Source: Deroplatys truncata (taxonomy: Eukaryota; Arthropoda; Insecta; Mantodea; Mantidae). Taken from it: a DNA stretch of 64,000 bases. The position numbers were made by a program, and so were the translations under genes. Location of the stretch: contig CM060990.1 of NCBI GenBank assembly GCA_030765065.1, positions 213,629,290-213,693,289 of the forward strand, written 5' to 3'. The notes beneath the pieces are model-generated. The model saw only the letters and a program-made list of their open reading frames with translations. It was not told the DNA's origin and did no database searches. Shown here piece by piece: positions 32,584-43,590 of this stretch (position 1 is its first letter; each line of letters begins with the position of its first letter).

Positions 32584-35328
32584 ATGGGTAGTACAACCAC
32601 AGCAAAAGTAATTTACTGGAATTGCAACGGCATCCGCAAAAAGATTAAAGAACTAGCCGATTTCCTTCATACAGAGTCAATACATATAGCATTACTGACC
32701 GAAACACACATCAACCAAACCGACCGCTTTTCTGTTCCCGGATATAGAGTTTATAGAAACGATCGCGACCGTCGAGGAGGAGGAACCGCGATAGCCATAC
32801 AATCAAACATTGAACATTATCAAATTAACTCTCCAGTGTTAACTCGCGCTGAAACTACAGCCATAAAGCTCAAACTTCACAATACAGAAATCATTAAGCA
32901 TCAGTCTAAAACCCTCCGGGGGACTTAGATACCAATGACGTAGACAGAATTTTGAACTTAGTACCAAAAGTAATCGCAGCAGGAGATTACAATTGTAAGC
33001 ATTATCTTTGGAATTGCACAAACACGAACCCGCAAGGCACCAAATTACTAAACTACATCAATAGTACAAATTACTTAGTTGCAGGCCCCGATGAGCCAAC
33101 ACATATATCCCACGTACCGAATCATACGCCGGACATACTCAATATCGTGATTTTAAATAATATACCCTTTAACATAGATCTACAAGTAAAACACGAACTC
33201 ACTTCGGATCACTTACGGGTTTTGATGACGATCAACGCAACAGTCGCATTCAAACAGGCCTCTTTAAGGCACAATTACAATCAGGTAAACTGGGAATCTT
33301 TCAAAAGCACAGTAGATTATTATCTCCCAAATATTGAAATAAACTCCGCTAGAGAGCAGGACTTGGCAATTAGTAAACTAGAAACAGCTATTAAAATAGC
33401 CACCACGGCCTGCGTTCCACTGACACAACAGCGCACAACAAATGCGAGATTTCCAATAGATATAAAGATACTTCAACAAGCGCAAAACAAAGCGAGACGT
33501 AAATGGCAAAGAACTAGAAATATCATACACCGAAACGAATATTACCAAGCGAGAACGTTAGCAAATGAATGCGCCAGAACGTACATACAAAACCAATGGA
33601 ACAATACGCTTGAAAATCTAAACCCCCAACAAAATGAAGTTTGGCGAATAGCGAAATGCTTAACGCGAACACGTACAAATATACCTCCTCTACAAATTAA
33701 CAACACCGTAGCCGAAACGCCCCAGGCCAAGGCAGAAGCCTTTGCGGTCACACTAGAGAACGTGTTTTCTCCCAACCCAACAGTTGGACAAGATGAATTC
33801 GAATTAGAAATTGAAAACGAAGCCAATAACATAGGCCAAACACGGATACACAATAAAATGCGAAAAACAAACCCTGGTGAAATAGGCTGGATAATCAAAC
33901 ACCTGCCCACAAGAAAAGCGCCAGGACCAGATAAGATACCAAATAAGGTGATAAAGAATCTACCAAATAGAGCGATTAAGCTATTAGCGAACATATTCAA
34001 TTTCACTCTGGATCACGGCAGATTTCCACCTTCTTGGAAAGAAGCCAAAATCCTGCTATTCCCGAAAGCAAATAAAAATTTAACTTTACCCGTCAACTAT
34101 AGGCCAATTAGCCTGCTGAACACCATAAGCAAAGTACTCGAAAAAGTAATACTAAAACGAATAAATAAGCACATACACAAGCACAGTATTCTAAGACCAG
34201 AGCAGTTTGGCTTTAGAGCACAACACTCTACGACACTGCAACTACTACGAATGACGGAGGAAATCACTAAAGGATATAACACGAACAAATCAACAGGCGC
34301 CCTCTATCTAGACATTGAACGCGCTTTCGATAAAGTTTGGCACGCCGGACTTCTCAGAAAACTTAAACAGTACGATTTTCCAGACTCTGCAATGGCCCTC
34401 ATTAGGGATTACCTCTATGATCGACGCTTTCACACCGTCGTTGAGGAAGCAGTCTCTAGCACCAAACGAATAAAAGCAGGGTCCCACAAGGAAGTCTCTT
34501 GGGACCGATATTATTCAATCTCTATATAAATGACATGCCCGAACTAGTAAGAACGGACAAATATATGTATGCGGATGACACCGCCATCGTAACACAGTCT
34601 ACTCAGCCGCGAATCATACACTTACGCCTGCAAAATGCACTAAATACACTTGAACCCTGGTTCTCCAAGTGGAGAATTAAAGTAAATGCCAGAAAAACAC
34701 AGGCAATAATATTCACAAAAAGATTACAACACAGGAAAGATAGAAACAATCTTCAGCCGCTAAACTACCGAGGCGATAGAATCGAATGGACTGACCAAGT
34801 GACCTACTTAGGTCTAACTATGGATCAGGGCTTAACATGGAATAAGCATATTACTAAAATCAGATCGAAGGCCAATGGTCAGCTAAATAGACTTTTTCCT
34901 ATACTTAACACAAACAGCCAACTCAAATTGAACATGGGACTAACCCTATACAAAACGTTAATTAGGCCCATCCTTGTTTATGCAGCTCCAGTTTGAGGAT
35001 ACGCTGCAAAAACGCACATAAATAAGCTACAAACGCTCCAGAATCGGATAATCCGAATAATAACTAAACAACCGATGTTTGCACCGGCCATCTCTTACAT
35101 CAAGAGTTAAGACTCCACACAATTGAAGAATTCATCAAAACCCAAAGTTTCAACCTATACAAACGCAAAGAAAACAACAAAAACCTTATAATACAAGATT
35201 TAGGTGCATACGAAACCAGCCAAAACAAACACAAAAGACCGCTGTCACTATTTGACACAACCTTCGGCCTGGGAGAACCCCAAATTGACATACAAGAATA
35301 CCTAGAAAACCTTGTAATACTACCATAA
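32584..35328 (+). pseudogene. LINE copy A ORF2, endonuclease + reverse transcriptase, few lesions
   Basis: An AP-type endonuclease opens the protein: YWNCNGIRKK, LLTETHIN, RRGGGTAIAI, then after a break AAGDYNCKH, PDILNIV and LTSDHL. The RT follows with RKAPGPDKIPNKV, NYRPISLLNTISKVLE, EQFGFRAQHST, LDIERAFDKVWH and MYADDTAIV, so the catalytic YADD is present. Lesions: a frameshift plus TAA at about 32900-32920, a one-base deletion near 34486 inside the VPQGS motif (GGGTCCCACAAGG), TGA for Trp at 34996-34998, and a further frame change near 35100 before the last block to the TAA at 35326. The enzyme is inactive as it stands but unusually complete. Confidence 0.85.
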
Positions 35329-36225
35329 AACTACCCATGACTAGGCTACACAACGTGACCAGTAGTAGCCCTCGAAGTCCTTGCTCTCTGAGCCAAGGCG
35401 GCCCTGGGGGACGAGGGCCCCCCGCAAGTGGCACCGGCTCGCACCTGCATCTGTAGGCAGGCAGCCCGCTGTGTGTGCACTCTATGTGACCAGGCTTGAT
35501 CAAAGGACACGCAATTTGGAAAACACAAAGTAACGATGCCAAGATGGCAGGAAATTATAAATGATTAACTAACTTATTTCCATTATATTCAAAGAAAATT
35601 ATCATGTACAATAGACGACGCCATACGGCGGAGCACGTAAATTCCTAAAATTACTAAATCACTTCTTGCAAAGACGAAGCCGCAAGGCCGAAACGAAGTA
35701 CTATCAAATATTTTACGACTCTTATTAAACTGCATTATGTATAAAGTAAACACACTTTTAACTTATATGTATATCTATGTATTTCTAAGGTTATGCATGT
35801 CTAGTTTAGTTTGTTCCAGAGACGCAGCCTCCGGCTCAAGCTGACCGACTCGCGTACAGGTGCCACCTGTAACGCACGACCCACAAACGACTTGAAGACG
35901 CAGCGCCCAGGCGTGGTCAAGAAAAGAAATTCCCAGAATGTCCCAAATTAACACCCTCAATCCGCCAGGGCGTTATCAGGGTCTCGGCCATGGTAACGTC
36001 CTGACTCCTTACCATCACCTGGTCTAGGCCCTAGTGGCCGGCCAACACATCCCGCTCCTTGAATCCGCAGGTGCAATAGCGGTACTGCTACACAATACCT
36101 GAATCCACACCGGTGGAGGAGTTTTTAGTGGGTATGCCATATTGGAGATTCCCACACTCTCAGCCCTAACTCCCATTAGGACTGGGGTAAGTGATTAAAT
36201 CATTTTCTCCTCCACTCGAAAAAAA
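35329..36225 (+). other. 3' UTR of LINE copy A
   Basis: It is non-coding up to the A run. The end contains GGTGGAGGAGTTTTTAGTGG and ends in eight A before the target duplication. The 35380-35560 part is GC-rich, and open frames seen there on the minus strand are incidental. Confidence 0.7.
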
Positions 36226-36233
36226 AGTATTCG

Positions 36234-36801
36234 GTACTGAGATAGCACTTATAGGAATTCAATGCTGCAATTCTCGTATAGGCAAGAGAATGGCAGTCAT
36301 CCATACAGTTGGTAATTAACAAACAAGATACTCTGGACACTAGCGCAATATCAGGCAACATTAAGAAAATCATATTGTGTAACCTCTTTAACAGTTAATA
36401 TATATCCATTACCTTTAACAATGAGTTCTTACGTTAACCGCAATTAAATGTGTAGTTCTATACAATTCCTACCCCAATATTTCGCGATATAATGCATTAC
36501 TTAAGGAACTATTTACATTGGTGTAAGAGTGCGTGCTTAGATTCGTGACAAGCAGAAGCACGTGCTTTTGTTTACAACAGAGGGAACTCTGGTTTAGAAT
36601 GGACAGTATCTAATATAGTCAAGTGTTTGTAACCACAAGTTTTCCCTTGATGAAAGTTGATTTCTCTTTTCAGAAACGTACTTTTAAGGGTAGTTTAAAC
36701 AAGTGTTTCTATTTACTTTTAGGGTATAAACAATGGAAAGTTGGAGTTAAGTTGTGCGTATTTGTATCCAGTGATGATGCTTCAAGTCAGAGCGTGTGTA
36801 G
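36234..36801. other. Non-coding DNA between LINE A and a SINE
   Basis: Nothing recognisable was seen. Confidence 0.4.
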
Positions 36802-37088
36802 TCGTCCTCTGGTGTAGTGGTTACCATGCTAGCCTCTAGTTCCCGAGGTCGCGGGTTCAAATCCGGCGGGGAGCGATGGACTTTTTCGGACGTAAAAGTC
36901 CTTAGCATGGCTTCCTTCGGAAGGGAAGTAAAGCCGGTGGTCCCTTGTCGTGAATTTACGGCACGTAAAAGAACCTCAAGCCTGATAAAGAGGCCTCTGA
37001 GCAAACTTACCAGTCTTTCGCGCCCAGTATAGAATGCGACGCTAAGGACCACAGCAGTTAAAGAGCGTCCATAAATAGAAATCAATTT
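36802..37088 (+). repeat. tRNA-derived SINE (family 1)
   Basis: It has CTCTGGTGTAGTGGTTACCA (A box) and GCGGGTTCAAATCCGGC (B box), a body with CATGGCTTCCTTCGGAAGGG, and the end TAAAGAGCGTCCATAAATAG. This copy keeps the best tRNA-like head. It reads about 85% like 15422-15709. No clear target duplication was found. Confidence 0.85.
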
Positions 37089-38249
37089 ACAGAGAGTGTT
37101 AATGACATTGATAGTGTTAAATGATGTAGTGATACTGCTGCTAATGATATTTATTATACTGTTAACAGCCACCTAGTGAATGACAGAATGGTGTTGGCAT
37201 ATGGAGGAATAGCTACGCTGTTGCACATAACGTATGCAGAAGTTTCTTTGTAGGAAATGGAATAAAGTTATTCATGTTACGCAAATATGCCAAATTATGT
37301 TGTGCTATCTGGAGAGTAGAATAAAGTAAAAGTGTCAAACATGTGTCATTCTTCCCATTTCCTGTCAAATTCCACACCTAATGTTAGTTGGTTGCCGGTT
37401 CATAAAAATTCGAGGCAGTTTAAGTACAAAGGATTTTACTATGAAGCATACAGAAGAAATTATTGGAAGGTACTTGAACTTTTCATTCAGCCTCAGAAAT
37501 TTAAGTGTGACCATTATGTTATGGCATAGAATCATTCAGCAACCACTATTAACCCCAATATTATATAAAAGCAATTTACGTACCGACTATTCGACAATTG
37601 AAATAGAATTACACAAGAATAAGCAGAAGTGTTTTTCGTATTAGTCTAGCTGTCAGGTGTTCAGCTGATCATATTTATGTTCTAATACTGTATTGCTACA
37701 GGTGACAATGACAAGTTATTTTATGTGAGCTTTAATCGATTCCTTTAAAAAGCAATCTGAATAACTCAAAGTGCAATCAGGATACTGAAGTTCACGTAAC
37801 TAACTTTGTACGTCGTCAATAGCAATGCGATATTAGAACATATGATCAACTGAGCCAGACAGCTAGGCAGGCATGATAAATACAGCTACGAGCCACGTCA
37901 GCATCCGAGAGCGCGAGTTTTCATAGTTTAGTTCCGTCCTAGATCACTACGAACGCTGCAATAGCCTTCGTGTTGCCATCATTTAACACTAGGGTTGCAC
38001 TTTTAATACTTTGGTGTTCTGTGTGCAACACTTAAACACTTACCACTTACTTTTGGTATTGTTATTTAAGGTATTGTTAATTTGAGGTGGTGAGATATTT
38101 GTGCGCGTGCGAGTTAAATATTTTGCTATCCACCAAACTGTGATTTGTTGGGGATTTATATTTTCGAGAGCATTGTACCATTGGTTAGGAATTTGGTTTT
38201 AGGCGCAGTCGTTGCTAAGTCTTCGTAAAATTCGATTTGGCGAGTTACA
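37089..38249. other. AT-rich non-coding DNA
   Basis: No gene or repeat was recognised. The 65- and 87-codon frames at 37332-37644 overlap each other and show no motif. Confidence 0.45.
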
Positions 38250-38628
38250 TTTCTTGTTCGTTGTCATTTGCGCCTGGTCCTATTTTGTGCATATTGCAGC
38301 ATCTTGATATCTGATGGGAAGCGAACTTTAACTGTGGACTGTTGCTTTAAAAGGATAGAGGCTGCAGCGGCTAATTGTATTGCCGTTTCGAGTTTATTAA
38401 TTGCGATGCCCAGCTCTTCGGTGGAGTTTATTAGGAGATCCGTAGGTAGTAATCGACCATTTTCTTGAAATCGTCCTAGTCTGCCTTATTGTGGTTTAGA
38501 TTAAGGGCTCTGGTTTGAACATGATTAGAGCATTAATTGTCATCAGAACAGGCAGGTGATCCGACGTGAGTTCCTATAGGACTCTTAAACTATATAAAAT
38601 GGTACAATATTCAAGAGCGTAGTTCCTA

Positions 38629-39016
38629 CATTCCATTAAAACAACTAGTCCATTCTAACAGCTCGGTGCAGTCGGGCGCTTGAAAGAGTTGTCATGGCAA
38701 CGAACGCTTCTGCCAGTCAGTAGTCCGCCGTTATACTGCACCCTTCAGATTCCCTCACCGTAAAGCTGTTTTGGGGTCTTCATTAGTTGCCATACTCGTT
38801 GTTAAATTAAGAGAAAATGTATGCTTTTTATTTATGAATTACAAAACGACACGAGTTAACATTTTGCTGCATTTAGAATGTACGTTTAATAAAGCATTTG
38901 TACGTGTATTCCGTTTGCGCGAGACACAGCTCCGCTGTCGGAGGAGCTGGCAACCCAGCGCACGTAAGTTGAAGCCAAGCCGTAGCTGTCAGAATGGACT
39001 CGTTTTAATGGAACTG
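38629..39016. mobile_element. 388-bp MITE with ~35-bp TIRs and TA target duplication
   Basis: CATTCCATTAAAACAACTAG at the left matches, inverted, CGTTTTAATGGAACTG at the right. The pairing continues through GTCCATTCTAACAGCT / AGCTGTCAGAATGGAC. TA flanks it at 38627-38628 and 39017-39018, suggesting a Tc1/mariner-related non-autonomous element. It is inserted in LINE copy B. The open frame 38771-39019 is incidental. Confidence 0.75.
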
Positions 39017-39802
39017 TAGTATGCCTGGCGTGTGGTTCGGTATATGTGGTACAAACTCGGTTCTTTCAATCCTGTTATTGCGTAATCGGTTTTGTTCATG
39101 TAATTTTTTAATTTACTGCCCTGCGCATTGGAATGTTTGCAATTGAGATCTCCATCCCCGATTACTCTTTGTCCTATGTCGAACGATGTTGGCTGTATCA
39201 ATGTCCCCCGGGGATTACGTACTGACGTAATCAAAATCTCCGTGTTATGAAGTTTAAATTCCATTGCCGTGGCTTCGGCACGGGTTAGTATTCAGAAATT
39301 GATTTGACAGAGTTCGATGTTTCACTGTATAGCTATCGTGGTTCCTCCTCCTCTACGGTTGCGGTCATTTCTGTAAGCTTTAGGTCCGGGAACGGAAAGA
39401 CAATCTGCTGGGATTATATGTGTTTCGCTTAGAAGGGTCATTTCAACCGCATGGGTCTGAAAAAATCAGCTAATTATTTGGTCTTTTTGCGGATACCGTG
39501 ACAATTCCGGAAAATTACTCTGTCTGAATCAGACATTGCTAAGGTTGCGAAGCAAAATCACAAGCTAGAAAGGGTGCTACCTGTCTTATGTCTGTCCCCG
39601 GCTGGCTGAGTATGTGGCAAACTGTTCGAGGAGGTGCTCTACTTTATATTGGTACTTTGTCTTTGAGCTGTACCAATTTACCCAGTGCCATGCCTGCACC
39701 CCTAGTTGATTTCTGGTTTTCCCGTGGGGGGTGACTGTTGTATTTAGGTGAGACCTAGCTATCTGTTGTAGTGAGGGACCTCGGTCGGACGTGCAAATAA
39801 AT

Positions 39803-40095
39803 TAAACTGAGTTCTATTTATGGACGCTCTTTAACTGCTATGGTTCTTAGGGTCCCATTCTACACTGGGTGTGAAGGACCGGACATTATGCTGAGACCTC
39901 ATTATCAAGCTTAAGGTTCCATTACGTGGCGTAAATATACGACACGAGACCATCGGCATTACTTCCCTTCCAAAGGAAGCCATGCTATGGATTTTTACGC
40001 CCGAAACAAATCCATCGCCCTTCGCCGGGGTTGAATCCGCGACCTCGGGAACCAGAAGCTAGCATGATACCCATAGAGAACGGATGACGATGGCG
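39803..40095 (-). repeat. tRNA-derived SINE (family 1) inside LINE copy B
   Basis: This is an inverted copy: TATTTATGGACGCTCTTTAA at the left is the complement of the SINE 3' end. The heads GGGTTGAATCCGCGACC (B box) and AGCTAGCATGATACCCATAG (A-box region) lie at the right. Confidence 0.85.
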
Positions 40096-41699
40096 GAGGT
40101 GACGCCTTATTCTGTCAATGTGTCGGGCATTAGGATTGTGCTCACCTCCGGTGTATGCTCAGGGTTCACAATCACAGGTGATTGTGCTCTTTGGGCTGGA
40201 CGTGTCCAGCCTTTACTGTTCCTAATGAACCACACTGTATTTCCTGTGGCAGCCTATGAGTAACTTTGCGCTCTTCCTATCCTGGGGTATCTAGAAGGCT
40301 GCACAGGAGGCATGTTCTTTGTGCATGATGCGTAATATGATGTGCAACCGCGCCGAGTGCACCATGGACCTTAGCGCCACACAATGTATGTGCGTTCCAA
40401 AGGTTGAACGGTTCCTGAGAAGAGGGGACCTGTACATTTGGCGCAAACAGGGGTGGGAACCCCAATCTCGCATCACATGCCACAGATGCTGGCACGGTGA
40501 GAACCGCTTTGGCTCTGCGGAAGCCCCATACTTTTCTGCAGTCACTCGGAAATGTGCCAAATAGTGGATGCCTAGAATTTCCCTATATACCTGAATATCC
40601 TTCAGTTCAATTAAGAACATTGGCAAGGGTTCTATTCCTGTTGCGCTTGGGCATCTGCACGGCCCTAATGGTTTAAAAACCGCTAGGTGCCAGGACTTAC
40701 TTAATCTCGTCCCCTAAGAACTGGGCGTTCAGACCTTTAACAACAAACCTAGTGGCTATTTCCTCTGGATTTGCGATCAAATAATGTTGTGAACCTCGAG
40801 ACTTGAGGTATCCTACCAAATTCTTGTAGTCACTCAAGCAGAACGTCTTAAAACCAAAGTCCCTGGTCTTACATGCTGTGTGTGCTACACAATCATATTT
40901 GGGGAAAAGTCATAATGACGTCTGTGATTATGTGGCAAAATTCGCGGCCTGGCTCCTACTAACCAACACAGGCGCAAGATTTGACATTTCCTGGTCTGAT
41001 TCGGAGGGAGAAAGTGTAGGTGTGGCGTCATGTCCTCAGTCTTTGGAAGTGCTAGATTGAGGAGAGGAAGGAGTATAGAATCAAGTGCATTCGAAACAGA
41101 GTTGGGCTTAGGGCTGAGGGAGTGACGGAGTTAGGTAGAGCAGGTGCAGTTTCAGGTACAGGAGAGACAGGAGTTGAGGAGTTGGAAGTCTTAGGTTGGC
41201 AGACTATGTTACGTGTAGTCCTGTCGTCTTAGGTGGTGACAGCGTTCGGTTTAGTAGCCATCCTCCTCTTGCAGTACTTTGCCATGCCTATTGATCTAAC
41301 TAATAAAATAAGAAGGAAAAAGAAAACCTAATAAGCTACTGCTGAGGGCACAGTGTAGACTGGGTTTGTACTCTTGAATGTTTGTGGTCTGTTCAATAGC
41401 TGACCTAAAGCTAGCCTACAAGTGCAACCTAAGTGTAGATAAAAAGATGAATATAGAATAAAACAGAGAAAGAACAACAGTGAGCGCTAAAAAGCACGAA
41501 GAACATAGGACCCACTGAAGGCGACTAGATTCCAAGCAAAGACGTTGGCAGCGTTCGCGTCCCTCTACTCAGCTAAGACTGTGTTGTTCGCAAACGAACG
41601 GTAGCGTTGGTCCAAATTCAGGCTGGATTCCCCCGTCGGCTCCGGTAAGTCGCCGAAGCTTCCCTGCAGCTGACTGTAGAGCTCTCTTCAAACGTTGCT

Positions 41700-42125
41700 T
41701 CTTTCTCCTCCGCAGCTGTCGGAACTCGGTAATCGCAGAATCCAAGCTGCACTAAATGAAATAGAACTCTGCCTTAACAATTGGTGTATAAAGATCAACA
41801 CAGATAAAACACAGGGGGCACTTTTATCTAAATGACTAAAACACGCTGAACAAAGTGCGCCCGTTAAATTATACGGCCAGGCCATAAATTCGACTAATAA
41901 GGCTATATACCTTGGAGTTACACAGGTACTAAATACACCTTTGCGTAACACGATAAAGCTATTAGACAAACTAACGTGCAACTAGGCAGACTATAATCAA
42001 TACGTATTAGAAAATCTAAGCCAAATATGCAACTAGGACTTACAGCTTATAGAACACTTATCCACCCTATCCTTACATATGCGACGCCAGCATGGGGGAC
42101 ACTCAGCTATGATATATATGTGCTA
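41700..42125 (+). pseudogene. Jockey-type RT C-terminal fragment
   Basis: The plus strand reads IQAALNEIELCLNNWCIKIN, TDKTQGALLSK, AIYLGVTQ and KLDKL, matching the thumb region of the LINE family of copy A (compare LQNALNTLEPWFSKWRIKVN). Stops occur at about 41835 and 41983. It lies head-to-head with the 5' end of copy B and is cut off at the Tc1 relic. Confidence 0.65.
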
Positions 42126-42129
42126 CCAC

Positions 42130-43304
42130 CTACTGCCTGGTACTCATTATCCGCGATCTCAGTAGTCATTAAATATCGTGAAACATCAAAATGAGAAGAT
42201 CCGTGGAACTCACGGACTTCAACGTGGTCAGGTGGTTGGGTGTCACTTGTGTCAGAAGTCTGTACGCGAGATTTCCACACTCCTAAACATCCGTAGGTAC
42301 ACTGTTTCTGATGTGATAGTGAAGTGGAAACGTGACGGGACATGTACAGCACAAAAGCGTGCAGACCGACCTCGTCTGTTGACTGACAGAGATCGCCGAC
42401 ATTTGAAGAGGGTCGTAAAGAGTAATAGACAGGCATCTATCCAGACCATTACATAGGAATTCCAAACTGCTTCAGGATCCACTCCAAGTACTATGACAGT
42501 TAGGCGTGAGGTGAGAAACCTTGGATTCCGTGGTCGAGCGGCTGCTCATAAGCCACACATCACGCAGGAAAATGCCAAACGACGCCTCGCTTGGTGTAAG
42601 GAGCGTCAACATTACACGATTGAACAGTGGCAAAACGTTGTGTGGAGTCACGAATCACGGTACACAATGTGACGATTCGATGGCAGGGTGTGGGTATGGC
42701 GAATGCCCGGTGAACGTCATCTGCCAGCGTGTGTAGTGCCAACAGTGAAATTCGGAGGTGGTGGTGTTATAGTGTGGTCGTGTTTTTCCTGGAGGGGGCT
42801 TGCACACCTTGTTGTTTTGCGTGACACGATCACAGCGCAGACCTACACTGATATTTTAAGCACCTTCTTGCTTCCCACCGTTGAAGAGCAATTCGGGGAT
42901 GGCGATTGCATGTTTCAACACGATTGAGCACCTGTTCATACTGCACGGGCTGTGGCGGAGTGGATACATGACAATAACATCCCTGTAATGGCCTGGCCTG
43001 CACAGAGCCCTGACTTGAATCCTATAGAACATATTTGAGATGTTTTGGAACGCCGACTTCGTGCCAGGCCTCACCGACCTACATCGATACCTCTCCTCAG
43101 CTCCGCACTCCGTGAAGAATGGGCCGCATTCCCCAAGAATTCTTCCAGCACCTGATTGAAAGTAAACCTGCGAGAGTGAACGCTGTCATCAAGACTAAGG
43201 GTGGGCCAACAGCAAATTGAATTCTAGCATTACCGATGGAGGGCGCCACGAACTCGTACGTCATTTTCAGCCAGGTGTCCGGATACTTTTCTTCACGTAG
43301 TGAG
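42130..43304 (+). mobile_element. Tc1-like element, right TIR only
   Basis: The right end, read inward, starts CACTACGTGAAGAAAAGTAT and CCGGACACCTGG, a typical Tc1 terminus. No matching end is found at the left, where the sequence passes from LINE RT into the transposase start within about 70 bp. The left TIR has therefore been lost. Confidence 0.75.
42191..43155 (+). pseudogene. Tc1-family transposase with stops and a frameshift
   Basis: The start MRRSVELTDF (42191) passes through a frameshift near 42225 into QVVGCHLCQKSVREISTLLN, the paired-type helix-turn-helix. VSDVIVKWKRDG and RPRLLTDRDRRHLKRVV follow. The catalytic part reads NVVWSHESRYTM (first Asp is read as His, WSDES to WSHES), then GGGGVIVWSCFS, then MFQHD-stop-APVHTA (second Asp kept), then WPAQSPDLNPIEHI (Glu kept; DD34E type). 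In-frame stops lie at 42454, 42670, 42925 and 43036. It cannot be active. Confidence 0.85.
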
Positions 43305-43590
43305 GGTGTGCATAATAAACACACCTATTGCACATGTCTTAGGACAGCCACTACACTCTGTGCCGAGACAATGTAGCTTCCTCTACGGCTGTAGCCACTG
43401 TTCAGTTGATGTATTCCTCATTTCCGCAATTAATTCCTTACCTCAAAAATTTCTGACTTGTGTATGTAACATCTACACTAACACTCAGGTCCCAGGTCTG
43501 GGGTAATTTCCAAAGCTTGTAACCAACCCACTCTACTAATATACTTCCCAGTATACAGATGTCTTTTCAGTTTTCACCCGCTAACATCAG
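43305..43590. other. Short unassigned stretch
   Basis: Nothing recognisable was seen between the Tc1 end and the 5' part of LINE copy C. Confidence 0.4.

Larger units (their letters stand above)
30637..36225 (+). mobile_element. Full-length Jockey-type LINE, copy A (5.6 kb)
   Basis: An 8-bp direct repeat AGTATTCG flanks the unit (30629-30636 and 36226-36233), directly after a short A run at the 3' end. Order: a 5' UTR of about 460 bp rich in GC near its start, ORF1 (31100-32581), ORF2 (32584-35328) and a 3' UTR of about 900 bp. It is the best-preserved member of a family with two further decayed copies (B, minus, about 38.25-41.69 kb; C, plus, about 43.5-51.3 kb). Confidence 0.88.
38250..41690 (-). 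pseudogene. LINE copy B (same family as A), decayed, with two insertions
   Basis: Read on the minus strand, the 5' UTR-like part (41690-41290) is followed by a Pro/Ser-rich ORF1 start (about 41285-41000), and the RNA-binding block and knuckles (40890-40290, e.g. LIELKDIQVYREILGI, WHVMRDW). SINE 39803-40095 sits after ORF1. The start of ORF2 (39560-39020) has the words ETHI, HNTEILITSVRNPRGT, GDLNCKH and YMNKT. MITE 38629-39016 interrupts it. The remainder of the region after the endonuclease (38600-38250) matches INSTEELGIAINKLETAI. It ends before the RT domain. Frames are broken throughout. Confidence 0.8.

Noticed and set aside
36820-36890. True tRNA gene
   Set aside because: A and B boxes are good, but the acceptor stem does not close and the same head recurs in other SINE copies with the same body.
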